This document shows positions 25,453 to 34,916 of a stretch of DNA of 64,000 nucleotides, in pieces. Where the stretch lies: NCBI RefSeq assembly GCF_963675815.1, contig NZ_OY776574.1:2412001-2476000 (forward strand). Direction: 5' to 3'. The stretch's first letter is position 1, and every line of letters begins with the position of its first letter. Source of the stretch: an uncultured Desulfuromusa sp. GTDB lineage: Bacteria; Desulfobacterota; Desulfuromonadia; Desulfuromonadales; Geopsychrobacteraceae. A program made the position numbers and the translations under genes. The notes beneath the pieces were generated by a model that had not been told where the DNA came from, ran no database searches, and saw only the letters and a program-made list of their open reading frames with translations.

Positions 25453-26192
25453 TCTTTGATGTCTTGACCCTTTTTCCTGATATGTTTGATTCACCGTTGC
25501 GGGAAAGCATCCTCGGGCGGGCAATTAAACAAGGATTGCTTGAGGTCAGGGCCCACAATTTACGTCATTGGGCAGAAGGCAAGCATTTGACGACCGACGA
25601 CACCCCTTATGGCGGTGGCGACGGTATGGTGATGAAACCTGAGCCCATAGCTAAGGCTATAGCAGAATTGAGGTTGCAAGCCCCGACTGCGAAGGTGTTG
25701 TTGATGACTCCTCAGGGCGTTCCTTTTCGGCAGCAACATGCGCGTGAGTTGGCCCGGGAAGAAAATTTGATTTTTCTCTGTGGGCGCTATGAGGGGTTTG
25801 ATGAGCGGGTCAGGGAGACTCTGGTTGACGCAGAATTTTCAATCGGAGACTTTGTTCTGACTGGTGGTGAACTACCGGCAATGGTGATGATCGATGCGAT
25901 CTCCCGGAATTTACCCGGCGTCCTTGGTAGCAGCAGCAGTGCGGAATCCGATTCGTTTGTTGATGGTCTTTTGGAATATCCGCAATATACCCGTCCTGCT
26001 GTTTTTAACGGGATGTCCGTGCCGGATGTTCTTCTTTCCGGCGACCACGGCAAGATTGCCGGTTGGCGTCGGGAACAGCAGTTGTTACGAACTTTACAGC
26101 GTCGTCCAGAACTTTTAGAATCCGTTTCTTTGAGTGAACTGGACTTGAAAACCCTTGATCTGTTGCGACAAAAAATAGCAACGGATGGATAA
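25449..26192 (+). CDS. trmD: tRNA (guanine-37-N1) methyltransferase
   Basis: A 247-residue SPOUT-family enzyme that methylates G37 of tRNAs to prevent frameshifting. Motifs are FDVLTLFPDMF, TDDTPYGGGDGMVMKPEP, LCGRYEGFDERV, SIGDFVLTGGELPAMVMID (SAM-binding trefoil knot), and YPQYTRPAVF. Start overlaps the rimM stop. Confidence 0.97.
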   Translation: MIFDVLTLFPDMFDSPLRESILGRAIKQGLLEVRAHNLRHWAEGKHLTTDDTPYGGGDGMVMKPEPIAKAIAELRLQAPTAKVLLMTPQGVPFRQQHARELAREENLIFLCGRYEGFDERVRETLVDAEFSIGDFVLTGGELPAMVMIDAISRNLPGVLGSSSSAESDSFVDGLLEYPQYTRPAVFNGMSVPDVLLSGDHGKIAGWRREQQLLRTLQRRPELLESVSLSELDLKTLDLLRQKIATDG

Positions 26193-26274
26193 ATATAACT
26201 TTTTAATAAACGCACTTTTCACATAGTTAACAGATTGCAAGAAAATCTGAGAGATAAACCCAGGAGGATTACAG

Positions 26275-26622
26275 ATGAATATTATTGATATGCTGGAAAT
26301 GGAACAAATCAAAAAGGATATCCCGCGATTTAAGGCCGGCGACACCCTTAAGGTTCACGTAAAGATTACTGAAGGTGAAAAACAACGGATTCAGATTTTT
26401 CAGGGTGTTTGCATCAAGCGCGTTAATCGCGGGCTTGGTTCTTCCTACACCGTTCGCAAAATGTCAGGATCTATTGGTGTTGAACGGATTTTTCCACTGC
26501 ACTCACCAAGCATTGACAAGATTGAAGTCATTCGCGTGGGGCAGGTCCGTCGGGCCAAGCTTTATTACTTGCGTAATCTGCGTGGTAAAGCCGCACGGAT
26601 TTCCGAAAAGCGGATGGTTTAA
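26275..26622 (+). CDS. rplS: 50S ribosomal protein L19
   Basis: A 115-residue protein with L19 signatures (FKAGDTLKVHVKI, GVCIKRVNRG, TVRKMSGSIGVERIFPLHSP, AKLYYLRNLRGKAARI). AGGAGG upstream. Last gene of the ffh operon, followed by a strong terminator. Confidence 0.97.
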   Translation: MNIIDMLEMEQIKKDIPRFKAGDTLKVHVKITEGEKQRIQIFQGVCIKRVNRGLGSSYTVRKMSGSIGVERIFPLHSPSIDKIEVIRVGQVRRAKLYYLRNLRGKAARISEKRMV

Positions 26623-26642
26623 CTCTCTATTTGCTGTATAAG

Positions 26643-26681
26643 AATAAAACCCTGCTCAGCAATGCCTAGCAGGGTTTTATT
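26643..26681 (+). terminator. Terminator of the ffh-rplS operon
   Basis: Perfect 14-bp stem (26643-26656 / 26668-26681) including AATAAAACCCTGCT, with TTTTT following. The A-rich 5' arm makes it usable in both directions. Confidence 0.93.
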
Positions 26682-26786
26682 TTTTAAGTTAGTGGTTCTT
26701 ATCTTATCTGTTCCTGAAGCTTTAGTTTTTCTAGTTCTCCTGTAAAAAACACCTTCCAGTTTTTTTCAAAAGCAGGCAAACATCAT

Positions 26787-27362
26787 TCAATCAGAGCAAA
26801 GAAGTCTCTTGATTGGTGCATAGGTCACCCGGTGGATTGCACAAGGACCGTGTTGCTGTAATGCGTCCAGGTGTTGTTTGGTCAGGTAGCCTTTATGCTG
26901 ATCAAAACCGTAATCGGGATAGCTTTCGTGCAGTTCAACCATTTTCTGATCACGGGCAACTTTGGCAATAATGGATGCCGCGCCAATTTCAGGGATTTTA
27001 AGGTCTCCCTTGATGACGGTTTCGACGTAACCTTTCAGCTGTGGTGCCCGGTTGCCATCGATCAGGGTTTTATCCGGGGCCACTGCCAGTCCTTCGACCG
27101 CCCTTTGCATTGCCAGCATTGTGGCATGCAAAACATTGAGGTCGGTGATTTCCTGCAAACTGGCTGTCGCTATACACCATGCGGTGGCTTTTTTCTTGAT
27201 TTCCTGTGCCAGTATTTCCCGTTTTTTTGCGGAGATTTTTTTCGAGTCGGTAATACCCTGGATTGGTTCTTTTGCATTCAGGATGACGGCAGCACAATAT
27301 ATTTCACCGGCTCCGGCTCCACGACCAACTTCATCGACCCCACAAATGAGTTTCTGTTCCAT
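26787..27362 (-). CDS. rnhB: Ribonuclease HII, divergent subtype, inverted in the operon
   Basis: A 191-residue RNase HII that removes ribonucleotides and RNA from RNA-DNA hybrids. The acidic motif GVDEVGRG is present, as are DSKKIS, IDGNRAP and ASIIAKVARDQ. The segment after DEVGRG reads AGAGEIYCAAVI rather than the common PLAGPVVAAAVI, marking an unusual branch. ATG 27362 has AGAGG 6 bp upstream. In related genomes rnhB usually lies between rplS and yraN in the same direction. Here it holds that place but faces the other way. Confidence 0.9.
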   Translation of the reverse strand: MEQKLICGVDEVGRGAGAGEIYCAAVILNAKEPIQGITDSKKISAKKREILAQEIKKKATAWCIATASLQEITDLNVLHATMLAMQRAVEGLAVAPDKTLIDGNRAPQLKGYVETVIKGDLKIPEIGAASIIAKVARDQKMVELHESYPDYGFDQHKGYLTKQHLDALQQHGPCAIHRVTYAPIKRLLCSD

Positions 27363-27539
27363 CTGCATCCTCTTTCATTGTTTTGCCGTTATTTTTCTGT
27401 TGCAGAATCATACGTAAAAAACTGTCGATAATCTACGCGTTCTTGATCTGAAAATACATGTAAATTGAATTTAAACAGTGTTACTATAAGCAACTATTCG
27501 GAACTGCAGGTTTTTTGTTCTTCTGTGATCGGGGGGATT

Positions 27540-27911
27540 GTGAGTCACGCGAGATTGGCTTTGGGCGCTTGGGGAGAAGATCAGGCTGTCGAGTATTTAC
27601 GCTTGCAGGGAATGAAAATTCTGGAGCGTAATTACCGCACGCCGGTTGGTGAAATTGATATTATTGCCAGGAATAAAAAAATCCTCCTTTTTGTAGAAGT
27701 GAAGACGCGCCGCAGCGTTGCTTTTGGTTCTCCTCAGGAAGCTGTCGGCATCCGCAAACAGCGACAGATTATCCGTACCGGTCAGTGGTATTTGCAAGAG
27801 CATAAATGTGCCAAGCTGCAACCACGCTTTGATGTTGTCGCGGTTTTGTCCGGGATAAACGGGACAGCAGAGATCACCCATTTGCCGGACGCATTTTCTC
27901 TGCCCGATTGA
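27540..27911 (+). CDS. yraN: YraN / UPF0102 family nuclease-like protein
   Basis: A 123-residue protein with the Holliday-junction-resolvase-like fold of UPF0102: GEDQAVEYL, ILERNYRTPVGEIDIIA, LLFVEVKTRRS with the E-V-K catalytic pattern. GTG 27540 follows GGGGGA; the frame extends to 27465 without a ribosome-binding site. Confidence 0.85.
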   Translation: MSHARLALGAWGEDQAVEYLRLQGMKILERNYRTPVGEIDIIARNKKILLFVEVKTRRSVAFGSPQEAVGIRKQRQIIRTGQWYLQEHKCAKLQPRFDVVAVLSGINGTAEITHLPDAFSLPD

Positions 27912-27940
27912 ATAACCAGGATCAATGAATGGGAGTAAGC

Positions 27941-29908
27941 ATGATTGATCAAAAGATAAAAACGGCAATTGATCTTGTTGACTATGGGTTGTTGCGCGTT
28001 GCAGTCGCAACCCCGGAAATGAAAGTTGCCGATGTTGATTTCAATATGGCTGAAATAGGTAAAACGGCTCGGCTGGCGAAGCAGAAAAAAAGTCAGATCG
28101 TCTTGTTCCCCGAATTGTGCCTGACGGGTTATACCTGTGCGGATCTTTTTTTTCAGCAACAGCTGCAACAAAAAGTGCTCGAGTCTCTTCCTTTGTTGGC
28201 CCAATTGTCAGCAGCAGAAGAGATCACCTTGGTGGTTGGTGCCCCGGTTTCAGTTTCCGGGCGTTTGTTTAACTGTGCGGTGTTTATCTCCGGCGGAAAA
28301 ATCTGTGGCCTGGTCCCAAAATCATTTTTGCCCAATAGCGGTGAGTTTTACGAGCAGCGGTGGTTCTGTTCCGCTGCTGAACGACAATCTGACTCTGTCC
28401 TGATCGGTTCTCAACAGGTCCCTTTTGGCCCCGATCTCTTATTTCAGGCTGAAAATTTCCCCGCAGCGGTGATCGGTATCGAGATTTGTGAAGATGCCTG
28501 GTCGGTGGTTCCTCCCAGTGGATCTCAGGCATTGGCAGGAGCAACATTGCTGTTGAATCTGTCAGCCAGCCCGGAAATTCTCGGTAAGAACGCTTATCGA
28601 CGTGCTCTGGTCGCATCGCAATCGGCCCGTTGTCTGGCGGCCTATGCTTATTCCTCAGCGGGACCAAATGAATCGAGCACCGACCTGGTGTTCTCAGGCC
28701 ATTCTCTGATTGCCGAAAATGGTCAGATCATGGCAGAGACAGAGCGATTCCAATTTGACACTCAACTGGCGCTGGCGGATATCGATCTGGATCGTCTTCA
28801 GGGGGAACGACAGCGCAACAATACTTTCGGCGCCGGAAATCCGGAACAGGCTTTCAGACTGCAAAGGTTTAAAATCCCTTCTTTGACGGTTGATAAACTG
28901 TATCGATCCATTGCGAAAACGCCTTTTGTCCCCCCGGATGATGCCGAGCGGGCAGCCCGTTGTCAGGAAATTTTTCAACTCCAGACCAGCGGCCTGATGA
29001 AGCGATTACGCCATACCGGCAGCCGGAAGGTGGTTATTGGGTTATCAGGAGGTCTCGATTCAACCCTGGCGCTGCTGGTGTCTGTCAAAGCTTTTGATCG
29101 CCTTGGTTTGGATCGCAACGGGATTATCGCGTTGACGATGCCGGGTTTTGGAACGACGGAGCGAACCCGTGGAAATGCCGAGGAGTTGGCCGAACAATTG
29201 GCTGTTACCCTCAAAGTCATCCCGATTGACAAAGCAGTGCAGCAACATTTCCGTGACCTTGAGCACGATCCTGACCTGCACGATATTACTTATGAAAACA
29301 GTCAGGCGCGTGAACGGACCCAGATTTTGATGGACAAGGCCAATCAGGTGGGTGGCCTGGTTATCGGAACCGGGGATTTGTCGGAATTGGCACTTGGCTG
29401 GTGTACCTATAACGGCGATCATATGTCGATGTATGCCGTGAATTGCGGAGTACCAAAAACACTGGTTCGCTATCTGGTCGATTGGTGTTCCAGAGAAGAA
29501 TTCAGCGGCCGCATATCCACCATTCTGGAAGATGTGTGTGCGACCCCGGTTTCCCCCGAATTATTGCCCCCTGACGCTGATGGAAATATTGACCAACTGA
29601 CTGAACAGGTTGTCGGCCCCTATGAATTGCATGATTTTTTCCTCTACCAGGTGGTGCGGATGCATTTTTCGCCTAAAAAGGTGCTGATGTTGGCCGAGCA
29701 GGTTTTTGCCGATGAATATTCCCGGAGTGAATTACTCAAATGGCTGCGTCAATTTTATCGGCGCTTTTTCAGCCAGCAGTTCAAGCGTTCCTGCCTTCCT
29801 GATGGCCCCAAGGTGGGTACGGTCGCTCTTTCCCCACGAGGTGATTGGCGTATGCCGAGTGATGCTGCAGTCACTCTCTGGCTGGAACAACTGGAGGGAT
29901 TGGAGTGA
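27941..29908 (+). CDS. nadE: Glutamine-dependent NAD+ synthetase
   Basis: A 655-residue two-domain enzyme. The N-terminal nitrilase-type glutaminase has the Glu-Lys-Cys triad in FPELCLTGY (~residue 56), LVPKSFLPN and GIEICEDAW (Cys ~180). The C-terminal NAD synthetase has the PP-loop SGGLDST near residue 370 and IGTGDLSELALGW. It converts deamido-NAD to NAD using glutamine. ATG 27941 follows GGGAG; ATG 27929 is an alternative. It overlaps rsmI by 4 bp. Confidence 0.95.
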   Translation: MIDQKIKTAIDLVDYGLLRVAVATPEMKVADVDFNMAEIGKTARLAKQKKSQIVLFPELCLTGYTCADLFFQQQLQQKVLESLPLLAQLSAAEEITLVVGAPVSVSGRLFNCAVFISGGKICGLVPKSFLPNSGEFYEQRWFCSAAERQSDSVLIGSQQVPFGPDLLFQAENFPAAVIGIEICEDAWSVVPPSGSQALAGATLLLNLSASPEILGKNAYRRALVASQSARCLAAYAYSSAGPNESSTDLVFSGHSLIAENGQIMAETERFQFDTQLALADIDLDRLQGERQRNNTFGAGNPEQAFRLQRFKIPSLTVDKLYRSIAKTPFVPPDDAERAARCQEIFQLQTSGLMKRLRHTGSRKVVIGLSGGLDSTLALLVSVKAFDRLGLDRNGIIALTMPGFGTTERTRGNAEELAEQLAVTLKVIPIDKAVQQHFRDLEHDPDLHDITYENSQARERTQILMDKANQVGGLVIGTGDLSELALGWCTYNGDHMSMYAVNCGVPKTLVRYLVDWCSREEFSGRISTILEDVCATPVSPELLPPDADGNIDQLTEQVVGPYELHDFFLYQVVRMHFSPKKVLMLAEQVFADEYSRSELLKWLRQFYRRFFSQQFKRSCLPDGPKVGTVALSPRGDWRMPSDAAVTLWLEQLEGLE

Positions 29909-30738
29909 GTGGAACCCTCTATGTGGTAGCGACTCCGATTGGTAATCTGGAGGATATGACCTACAGGGCGGTGCGAATATTAGAAGAAGCTGCGCTGGTT
30001 GCGGCAGAGGATACCCGCCATAGTCGAAAGTTATTAAACCATTATGGGATCAGTACGCCGCTTATTTCTTATCATGAACATAATGAGGAATCTCGGTCGA
30101 GCCAGTTGATTGACAAACTTAAAGCTGGGGAGTCGATAGCACTGATCAGCGATGCAGGAACCCCCTGTATTGCCGATCCGGGATATCGTCTGGTTTCCAG
30201 ATGTCGTCAGGAAGGGGTGATGGTCGCTGCTGTTCCTGGCCCCTCGGCGGTGATTACTGCTCTTTCCATTTCCGGTCTGCCGACTGATGCTTTTCGTTTT
30301 GTCGGTTTTTTGCCGGCGAAAACCCACGGGCGCTGCCAATATCTGGAACAGATTAAAGACGAGCAACAGACCATCGTCTGCTATGAAGCTCCCCACCGTC
30401 TTGTTGCCTGCCTTGAAGATATTGCTCGCGTCTGTGGAACTGACCGACTTATTGCGATTGCCCGTGAACTGACTAAACGGCATGAAGAGTTATTCAGCGG
30501 AAGGGTCGATGAAGCCTTGGATTATTTTTCCCGGAGCCCGGTAAAAGGTGAAATCGTCATCCTGCTTGGCGCAGCTCAGGAAAAGTTGCCGGAGGGGACC
30601 GTCGCTGAGGCTCTGGTCCGGTTACGGAATGAGACTGATCTGAGCTGGAAAGACATCGTCAAGCAGGTTGCAAAAGAGTTTGGTGTGCCCGGGAGTGACG
30701 TTTACAAAGAATCATTGGCATTGCGGTCGCTGATGTGA
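29905..30738 (+). CDS. rsmI: 16S rRNA (cytidine-1402-2'-O) methyltransferase
   Basis: A 277-residue tetrapyrrole-methylase-fold enzyme: LYVVATPIGNLEDMTYRA, AAEDTRHSRKLLNHYGI, ALISDAGTPCIADPG, VPGPSAVITAL, YEAPHRL. It starts at a GTG overlapping the nadE stop and is followed by another 4-bp overlap, so nadE-rsmI-TIGR03790 are translationally coupled. Confidence 0.95.
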   Translation: MSGTLYVVATPIGNLEDMTYRAVRILEEAALVAAEDTRHSRKLLNHYGISTPLISYHEHNEESRSSQLIDKLKAGESIALISDAGTPCIADPGYRLVSRCRQEGVMVAAVPGPSAVITALSISGLPTDAFRFVGFLPAKTHGRCQYLEQIKDEQQTIVCYEAPHRLVACLEDIARVCGTDRLIAIARELTKRHEELFSGRVDEALDYFSRSPVKGEIVILLGAAQEKLPEGTVAEALVRLRNETDLSWKDIVKQVAKEFGVPGSDVYKESLALRSLM

Positions 30739-31988
30739 AATTTCTTCTGAGTCTCTTTGTTTCTTTGCTTTTTCTTGGTTCAGGAACCGGTTACGCCCTG
30801 CAGCCTGAAGAAGTCCTCCTGATTGTCAACCGGAATGTTCCCGCCAGTCTCGAACTCGCCCGGTATTATCGCGAAAAGCGCGGGATTCCCATGGCAAATC
30901 TGCTTTCCGTCAGGATGACTGATGAGGAAGATTGCAGTCGTGAAGAATACCGACAGGAATTGCTTCAACCCCTGCGCAAGTTTCTGGCCCGGCAAGAAGG
31001 GACTAACATTCGCTGCCTGCTGTTGTTCTATGGACTTCCTCTCCGTGTTGCTGCCCCTGAATTAACTCCGCAGCAATGGCGGGAAGTGGAAGATTTGAAA
31101 CACACCAGGAAGCAACTTGACTGGCAACTGAACAACCGTCAATTGACAGATGAGCAGAAACAACAACGGCAACAGACATCCAAACGTCTTGAGGAACAAC
31201 TTGGCCAACTGCAACGGAAAGAGCAGGGCGCAGCGGTTGATTCTGAGATGGCACTCCTGCTGAATGAAGCCTATTCTCTGGAAAAGTGGCAGCCCAATCC
31301 TTTTTTTGTTGGTTTTCAGAAACAACGAGATAAACTTCCCTTTAACAAAGACCAGGTTTTGTTTGTCTCTCGCCTTGATGCTTCATCTCCCGAGATTGTA
31401 CGCCGTATAATCGATGACAGTTTGATGGCTGAGAGCCGGAGGTTGTCGGGACAGGCCTACTATGATGCGCGCTGGCGATTTCCCGAAAAGAAGAATTTAC
31501 AAGGGTATGCCCTGTATGATGCTTCTATTCATCGTGCCGCCAAAGTCACGGGACAATTGAGCTCTTTACCTGTCCATTTGAATCAAAAGGAAGCACTCTT
31601 CCAGGCGGGTGATGCCCCTTTGGCTGCGCTTTATTGTGGCTGGTACAGTCTGGGAAAATATGTTGATGCTTTTGACTGGCAGCAGGGGGCAGTCGGTTAT
31701 CACATTGCCAGTAGCGAATGTACGACACTGAAAAAACCGGGAAGTCAGGTCTGGTGTAAGCGGATGCTGGAGGATGGCATTGCGGCAACGATCGGCCCGG
31801 TTGCAGAACCCTATGTTCAGGGTTTCCCATTGCCGGAATTATTTTTTGGTTTTTTGCTGGATGGCTACTATACTTTGGTCGAAAGCTACTTTTTAAGTAC
31901 TCCCTGGCTGTCCTGGCAGATGATTTTGATTGGTGATCCTCTCTATCGACCGTTTCGCAACGTTACGCGATCGAAGAAAGATCTTTGA
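30735..31988 (+). CDS. TIGR03790 family secreted protein
   Basis: A 417-residue protein with an N-terminal signal peptide (LLSLFVSLLFLGSGTGYA) and the TIGR03790 pattern: VLLIVNRNVPASLELARYY, KRGIPMANLL, LLFYGLPLRV, and late IGPVAEPYVQGFP plus ILIGDPLYRPF. Residues ~115-165 are a Gln/Glu/Lys-rich probable coiled coil. The end resembles a caspase-like/gingipain-type fold, but I do not claim protease activity. Starts at GTG overlapping the rsmI stop. Confidence 0.72.
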   Translation: MKFLLSLFVSLLFLGSGTGYALQPEEVLLIVNRNVPASLELARYYREKRGIPMANLLSVRMTDEEDCSREEYRQELLQPLRKFLARQEGTNIRCLLLFYGLPLRVAAPELTPQQWREVEDLKHTRKQLDWQLNNRQLTDEQKQQRQQTSKRLEEQLGQLQRKEQGAAVDSEMALLLNEAYSLEKWQPNPFFVGFQKQRDKLPFNKDQVLFVSRLDASSPEIVRRIIDDSLMAESRRLSGQAYYDARWRFPEKKNLQGYALYDASIHRAAKVTGQLSSLPVHLNQKEALFQAGDAPLAALYCGWYSLGKYVDAFDWQQGAVGYHIASSECTTLKKPGSQVWCKRMLEDGIAATIGPVAEPYVQGFPLPELFFGFLLDGYYTLVESYFLSTPWLSWQMILIGDPLYRPFRNVTRSKKDL

Positions 31989-32122
31989 TTTTATCGCGCC
32001 GAAGGGTGAAGGCTCAAGATATGTTTTTAAGCCCTTTTTTTAATGTTGCCCTGAGAAGTGCGAATGTGAGCGCGATCAACTTTATTTTTGTCGAATCTGA
32101 TATGAAATAACAGGAGAAAATA

Positions 32123-32881
32123 ATGGTTGTTATTAAGACCCCGGAAGAAATTGAAAAAATGAGAACGGCAGGGAAACTGGCTGCTCAATTATTGCTTTAT
32201 ATCGGTCCTTTTGTTAAGGAGGGAGTTTCCACTCAGTATCTGAACGACCTGTGTGAAGAGTTTACTCAGGAACATGGCGCGATTTCAGCCCCGTTGAATT
32301 ATCACGGATTTCCAAGGAGTATCTGCACGTCAATCAATAATGTCGTTTGCCACGGAATTCCTTCCGAAAAAGATATTCTCAAAAGTGGCGACATTGTCAA
32401 TATCGATATTACGCTCATTGTCGATGGTTATCACGGAGATACGTCCTACACGTTCCTGATTGGTGACGTTGATGAAAAAATACAAAAGCTGGTGTACCGA
32501 ACAGAAAAAGCCATGTACCGGGGAATTGCTGCGATTAAACCGGGAAAATATCTCTATGAAATAGGGAAAGCTATCGAGAAATATATCGGGAAGTTTAATT
32601 ATTCTATAGTCAGGGCCTACGGTGGCCATGGCATTGGTAAAAAATTCCATGAAGACCCTCATGTTCTCCATCATTATAGCCCTGAAAATAGGATCCGATT
32701 GCAGGAAGGGATGATTTTCACTGTAGAACCGATGATCAATATGGGCAAAAATTATGATGTTGAGACCTCTGCTGTCGACGGCTGGACGGTCACAACGCTT
32801 GACGGGAGTGTCAGTGCACAGTTTGAGCATACCGTTCTGGTGACTGCTGAGGGTGCTGAGATTTTGACCAAGGTAGAGTGA
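32123..32881 (+). CDS. map: Type I methionine aminopeptidase
   Basis: A 252-residue enzyme that removes N-terminal Met from nascent proteins. Metal ligands occur in NIDITLIVDGYHGDTSYTF, GHGIGKKFHEDP, FTVEPMI and FEHTVLVT, in the expected order. Clear ribosome-binding site (CAGGAGA). Confidence 0.95.
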   Translation: MVVIKTPEEIEKMRTAGKLAAQLLLYIGPFVKEGVSTQYLNDLCEEFTQEHGAISAPLNYHGFPRSICTSINNVVCHGIPSEKDILKSGDIVNIDITLIVDGYHGDTSYTFLIGDVDEKIQKLVYRTEKAMYRGIAAIKPGKYLYEIGKAIEKYIGKFNYSIVRAYGGHGIGKKFHEDPHVLHHYSPENRIRLQEGMIFTVEPMINMGKNYDVETSAVDGWTVTTLDGSVSAQFEHTVLVTAEGAEILTKVE

Positions 32882-32956
32882 TGGTCGTCTGAGATCCGGG
32901 TGCAACGAGTGACTTTTTATTGTTGAGTGCAATAACTCACAGTTACAGGAGACAAG

Positions 32957-33949
32957 ATGATCCTGAGAATTATTTTTTTTCTGACCTGTTTTTTTCAGCT
33001 GTCTGCACTTTATGCGGCCGCCTTTGACTTTACACCGTTTCGAGTACGCAACCTGATGCCAACAACTCTGGTGCGGACCGTAGCAATGGCAGAGCCGGCT
33101 CGTCTGGTCACTGCCGGGGGCTATAAGGTTTATTTTGATCTGGATCTGGCAAGCAATGCTACGACTGGCGGTGACGCAGAAACGCAGATCCATCTTGATG
33201 GAGAAACCCTGCAGGAAACTCTCGGTGTGCGCTATGGCGTGAATGAACACATACAGATCGGTTTCGATCTCTCCTGGGTTAATCATAAAAAAGGTTCCCT
33301 GGATGGATTTATTGATGACTGGCATGACTTCTTCGGCTTGCCGACAGGTGATCGTGATGACCTGCCGGAGAATGATCTGTCCTACCGTTACCAAAGAAAC
33401 GGTGAGGAATTATTTAATATTGATGATTCAGTCGATGGCCTTGGTGATCTGCGTCTGCACCTTTCCTGGCAACTTGCGACCAGCAAGCCTGTGGCAACCG
33501 CTCTTCACCTCTCATTGAAGGTGCCCACAGGTGACGCTGACAAGATGACCGGAAATGAGGGTTGGGGGCTGGGTCTGTCTCTTGCGCAAGATTACCGGAT
33601 TTCGCTTGGTGACGGTGCAATGGCCTCGTTTTGGGGAGGAATAGGGGGCAGCTGGCTTGAGGACGGTGACATCTTGGCTGAACAAGTTGAAAACTGGGCA
33701 GCCAACGCCTGGCTCGGCGCCGGATGGAGTCCGAATGACCGGATCGCTTTGAAGGTGCAGCTTGATACCCAGACCGCACTCTATGACAGTGAACTGGAGG
33801 AACTCGGTGACCCGGCACTTATCCTTACCTTAGGGGGAACCATTGCTCTCACCGAACAGACCTTTCTTGATCTCGGTGTCGAAGAAGACCTCGCTGTGAA
33901 CAGTTCGCCGGATGTTTCCTTTCATCTCGGCTTGTCGCATGTCTTCTAG
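32957..33949 (+). CDS. DUF3187 family outer-membrane-type protein
   Basis: A 330-residue protein with a signal peptide (residues 1-21) and alternating amphipathic strands ending in a C-terminal aromatic residue (LGLSHVF), as in beta-barrel outer-membrane proteins. The sequence pattern (PFRVRNLMP, GVNEHIQIGFDLSWV, LHLSLKVPTGDADKMTG) fits DUF3187. Function unknown. CAGGAG precedes ATG. Confidence 0.75.
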   Translation: MILRIIFFLTCFFQLSALYAAAFDFTPFRVRNLMPTTLVRTVAMAEPARLVTAGGYKVYFDLDLASNATTGGDAETQIHLDGETLQETLGVRYGVNEHIQIGFDLSWVNHKKGSLDGFIDDWHDFFGLPTGDRDDLPENDLSYRYQRNGEELFNIDDSVDGLGDLRLHLSWQLATSKPVATALHLSLKVPTGDADKMTGNEGWGLGLSLAQDYRISLGDGAMASFWGGIGGSWLEDGDILAEQVENWAANAWLGAGWSPNDRIALKVQLDTQTALYDSELEELGDPALILTLGGTIALTEQTFLDLGVEEDLAVNSSPDVSFHLGLSHVF

Positions 33950-33992
33950 AAATTTCACCCTGAAATAGATATGGCTAAGGAGTAGAATACGC

Positions 33993-34262
33993 ATGCCACA
34001 AACTGAAATGTGGTCAATTATTGTCAGCATCATGGTCACTTTGTTTATCTTTGCTGTCATCCTCGGTGTCAGGTTGGTAACCGTTTCGCAAAGACTAAGA
34101 GTTGCTGATCATGAAATCGACCAACTGATGCAAAAACTTAATCTTCCCGAAGAAGATCTTCTCCAGTTTCAAGAGACTGTGAATGCCTCGAAAAAACAGG
34201 AAATAGCGTTTAAGCAGCTCAATAGCCGCATCGATGTTCTCATGAATGAAGGATCTGAATAG
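33993..34262 (+). CDS. Small single-pass membrane protein, unknown
   Basis: An 89-residue protein with one N-terminal transmembrane segment (about residues 8-30) and a cytoplasmic heptad-rich tail likely to be a coiled coil. AAGGAG lies ~12 bp upstream of the ATG. I do not recognise it. It is the last gene before the cassette array. Confidence 0.5.
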   Translation: MPQTEMWSIIVSIMVTLFIFAVILGVRLVTVSQRLRVADHEIDQLMQKLNLPEEDLLQFQETVNASKKQEIAFKQLNSRIDVLMNEGSE

Positions 34263-34886
34263 TTGTTGGCTTCGGATGTTCGCATTTGAGGGTTTCATCT
34301 TGCTCTGGCGAGGGAGAGGATTTGCGTAAGCTATTGCAACAATATCAACATATCAACAACGTCCGTTATGGTCCGGCCCTTATGGCCTCTGATTCTGTAT
34401 AGCATGCCTCTTTTGCCGAAAGTCTGCAGTTTCGGGACAAATTTTTCTGTCTAGCGTCACAACTTAAGTTCTCCAAATCATTGTTCCCTTGATTCGGTCA
34501 TCAAACATTGAAACCCTTAGAGAATTTTCTGCGCAGACCCCCTATCTGTCATCACATAGCGCGATGATCCTATTATGATGAAGAATATTGCCAAAACGGT
34601 ATCACTTTATCCATGTGTCAGGATATTTTGCATTGTTTCATAATGGGGAGAGAGTTATGATTAACAAGTTGATAGTGGGAAGGGGGGGCGCTGATTAACT
34701 TGACAACAAATATTCCCTCCATACCACTTATTTCCACCTAAAACTTTACAGTTAAGCAAACCAACAGCTCTTTGTGAGTGTTTGCTTTGAATTTTTTCAT
34801 CATCGGTATATCTGTTATCTGCTAGACAGATTCCGCTAATATTGGGAAAGACAGAAAAGTAAAAATAGTTTTCTGTCTAATACACT
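34263..34886. other. Non-coding stretch bordering the cassette array
   Basis: About 620 bp with no convincing gene. At 34850-34877 a perfect 9-bp inverted repeat (GACAGAAAA / TTTTCTGTC, 10-nt loop) ends 9 bp before the first cassette boundary at 34887. This is where an attI site or a leading attC would be expected, but I cannot identify one. No integron integrase reading frame exists here on either strand. Confidence 0.45.
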
Positions 34887-34916
34887 GTTAACTTCATAAA
34901 CAGTATAGGAGGTAAA

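Noticed and set aside
32330..33394. 354-codon open frame antisense to map and DUF3187
   Set aside because: Spans two well-supported plus-strand genes and their spacer; composition is not protein-like.
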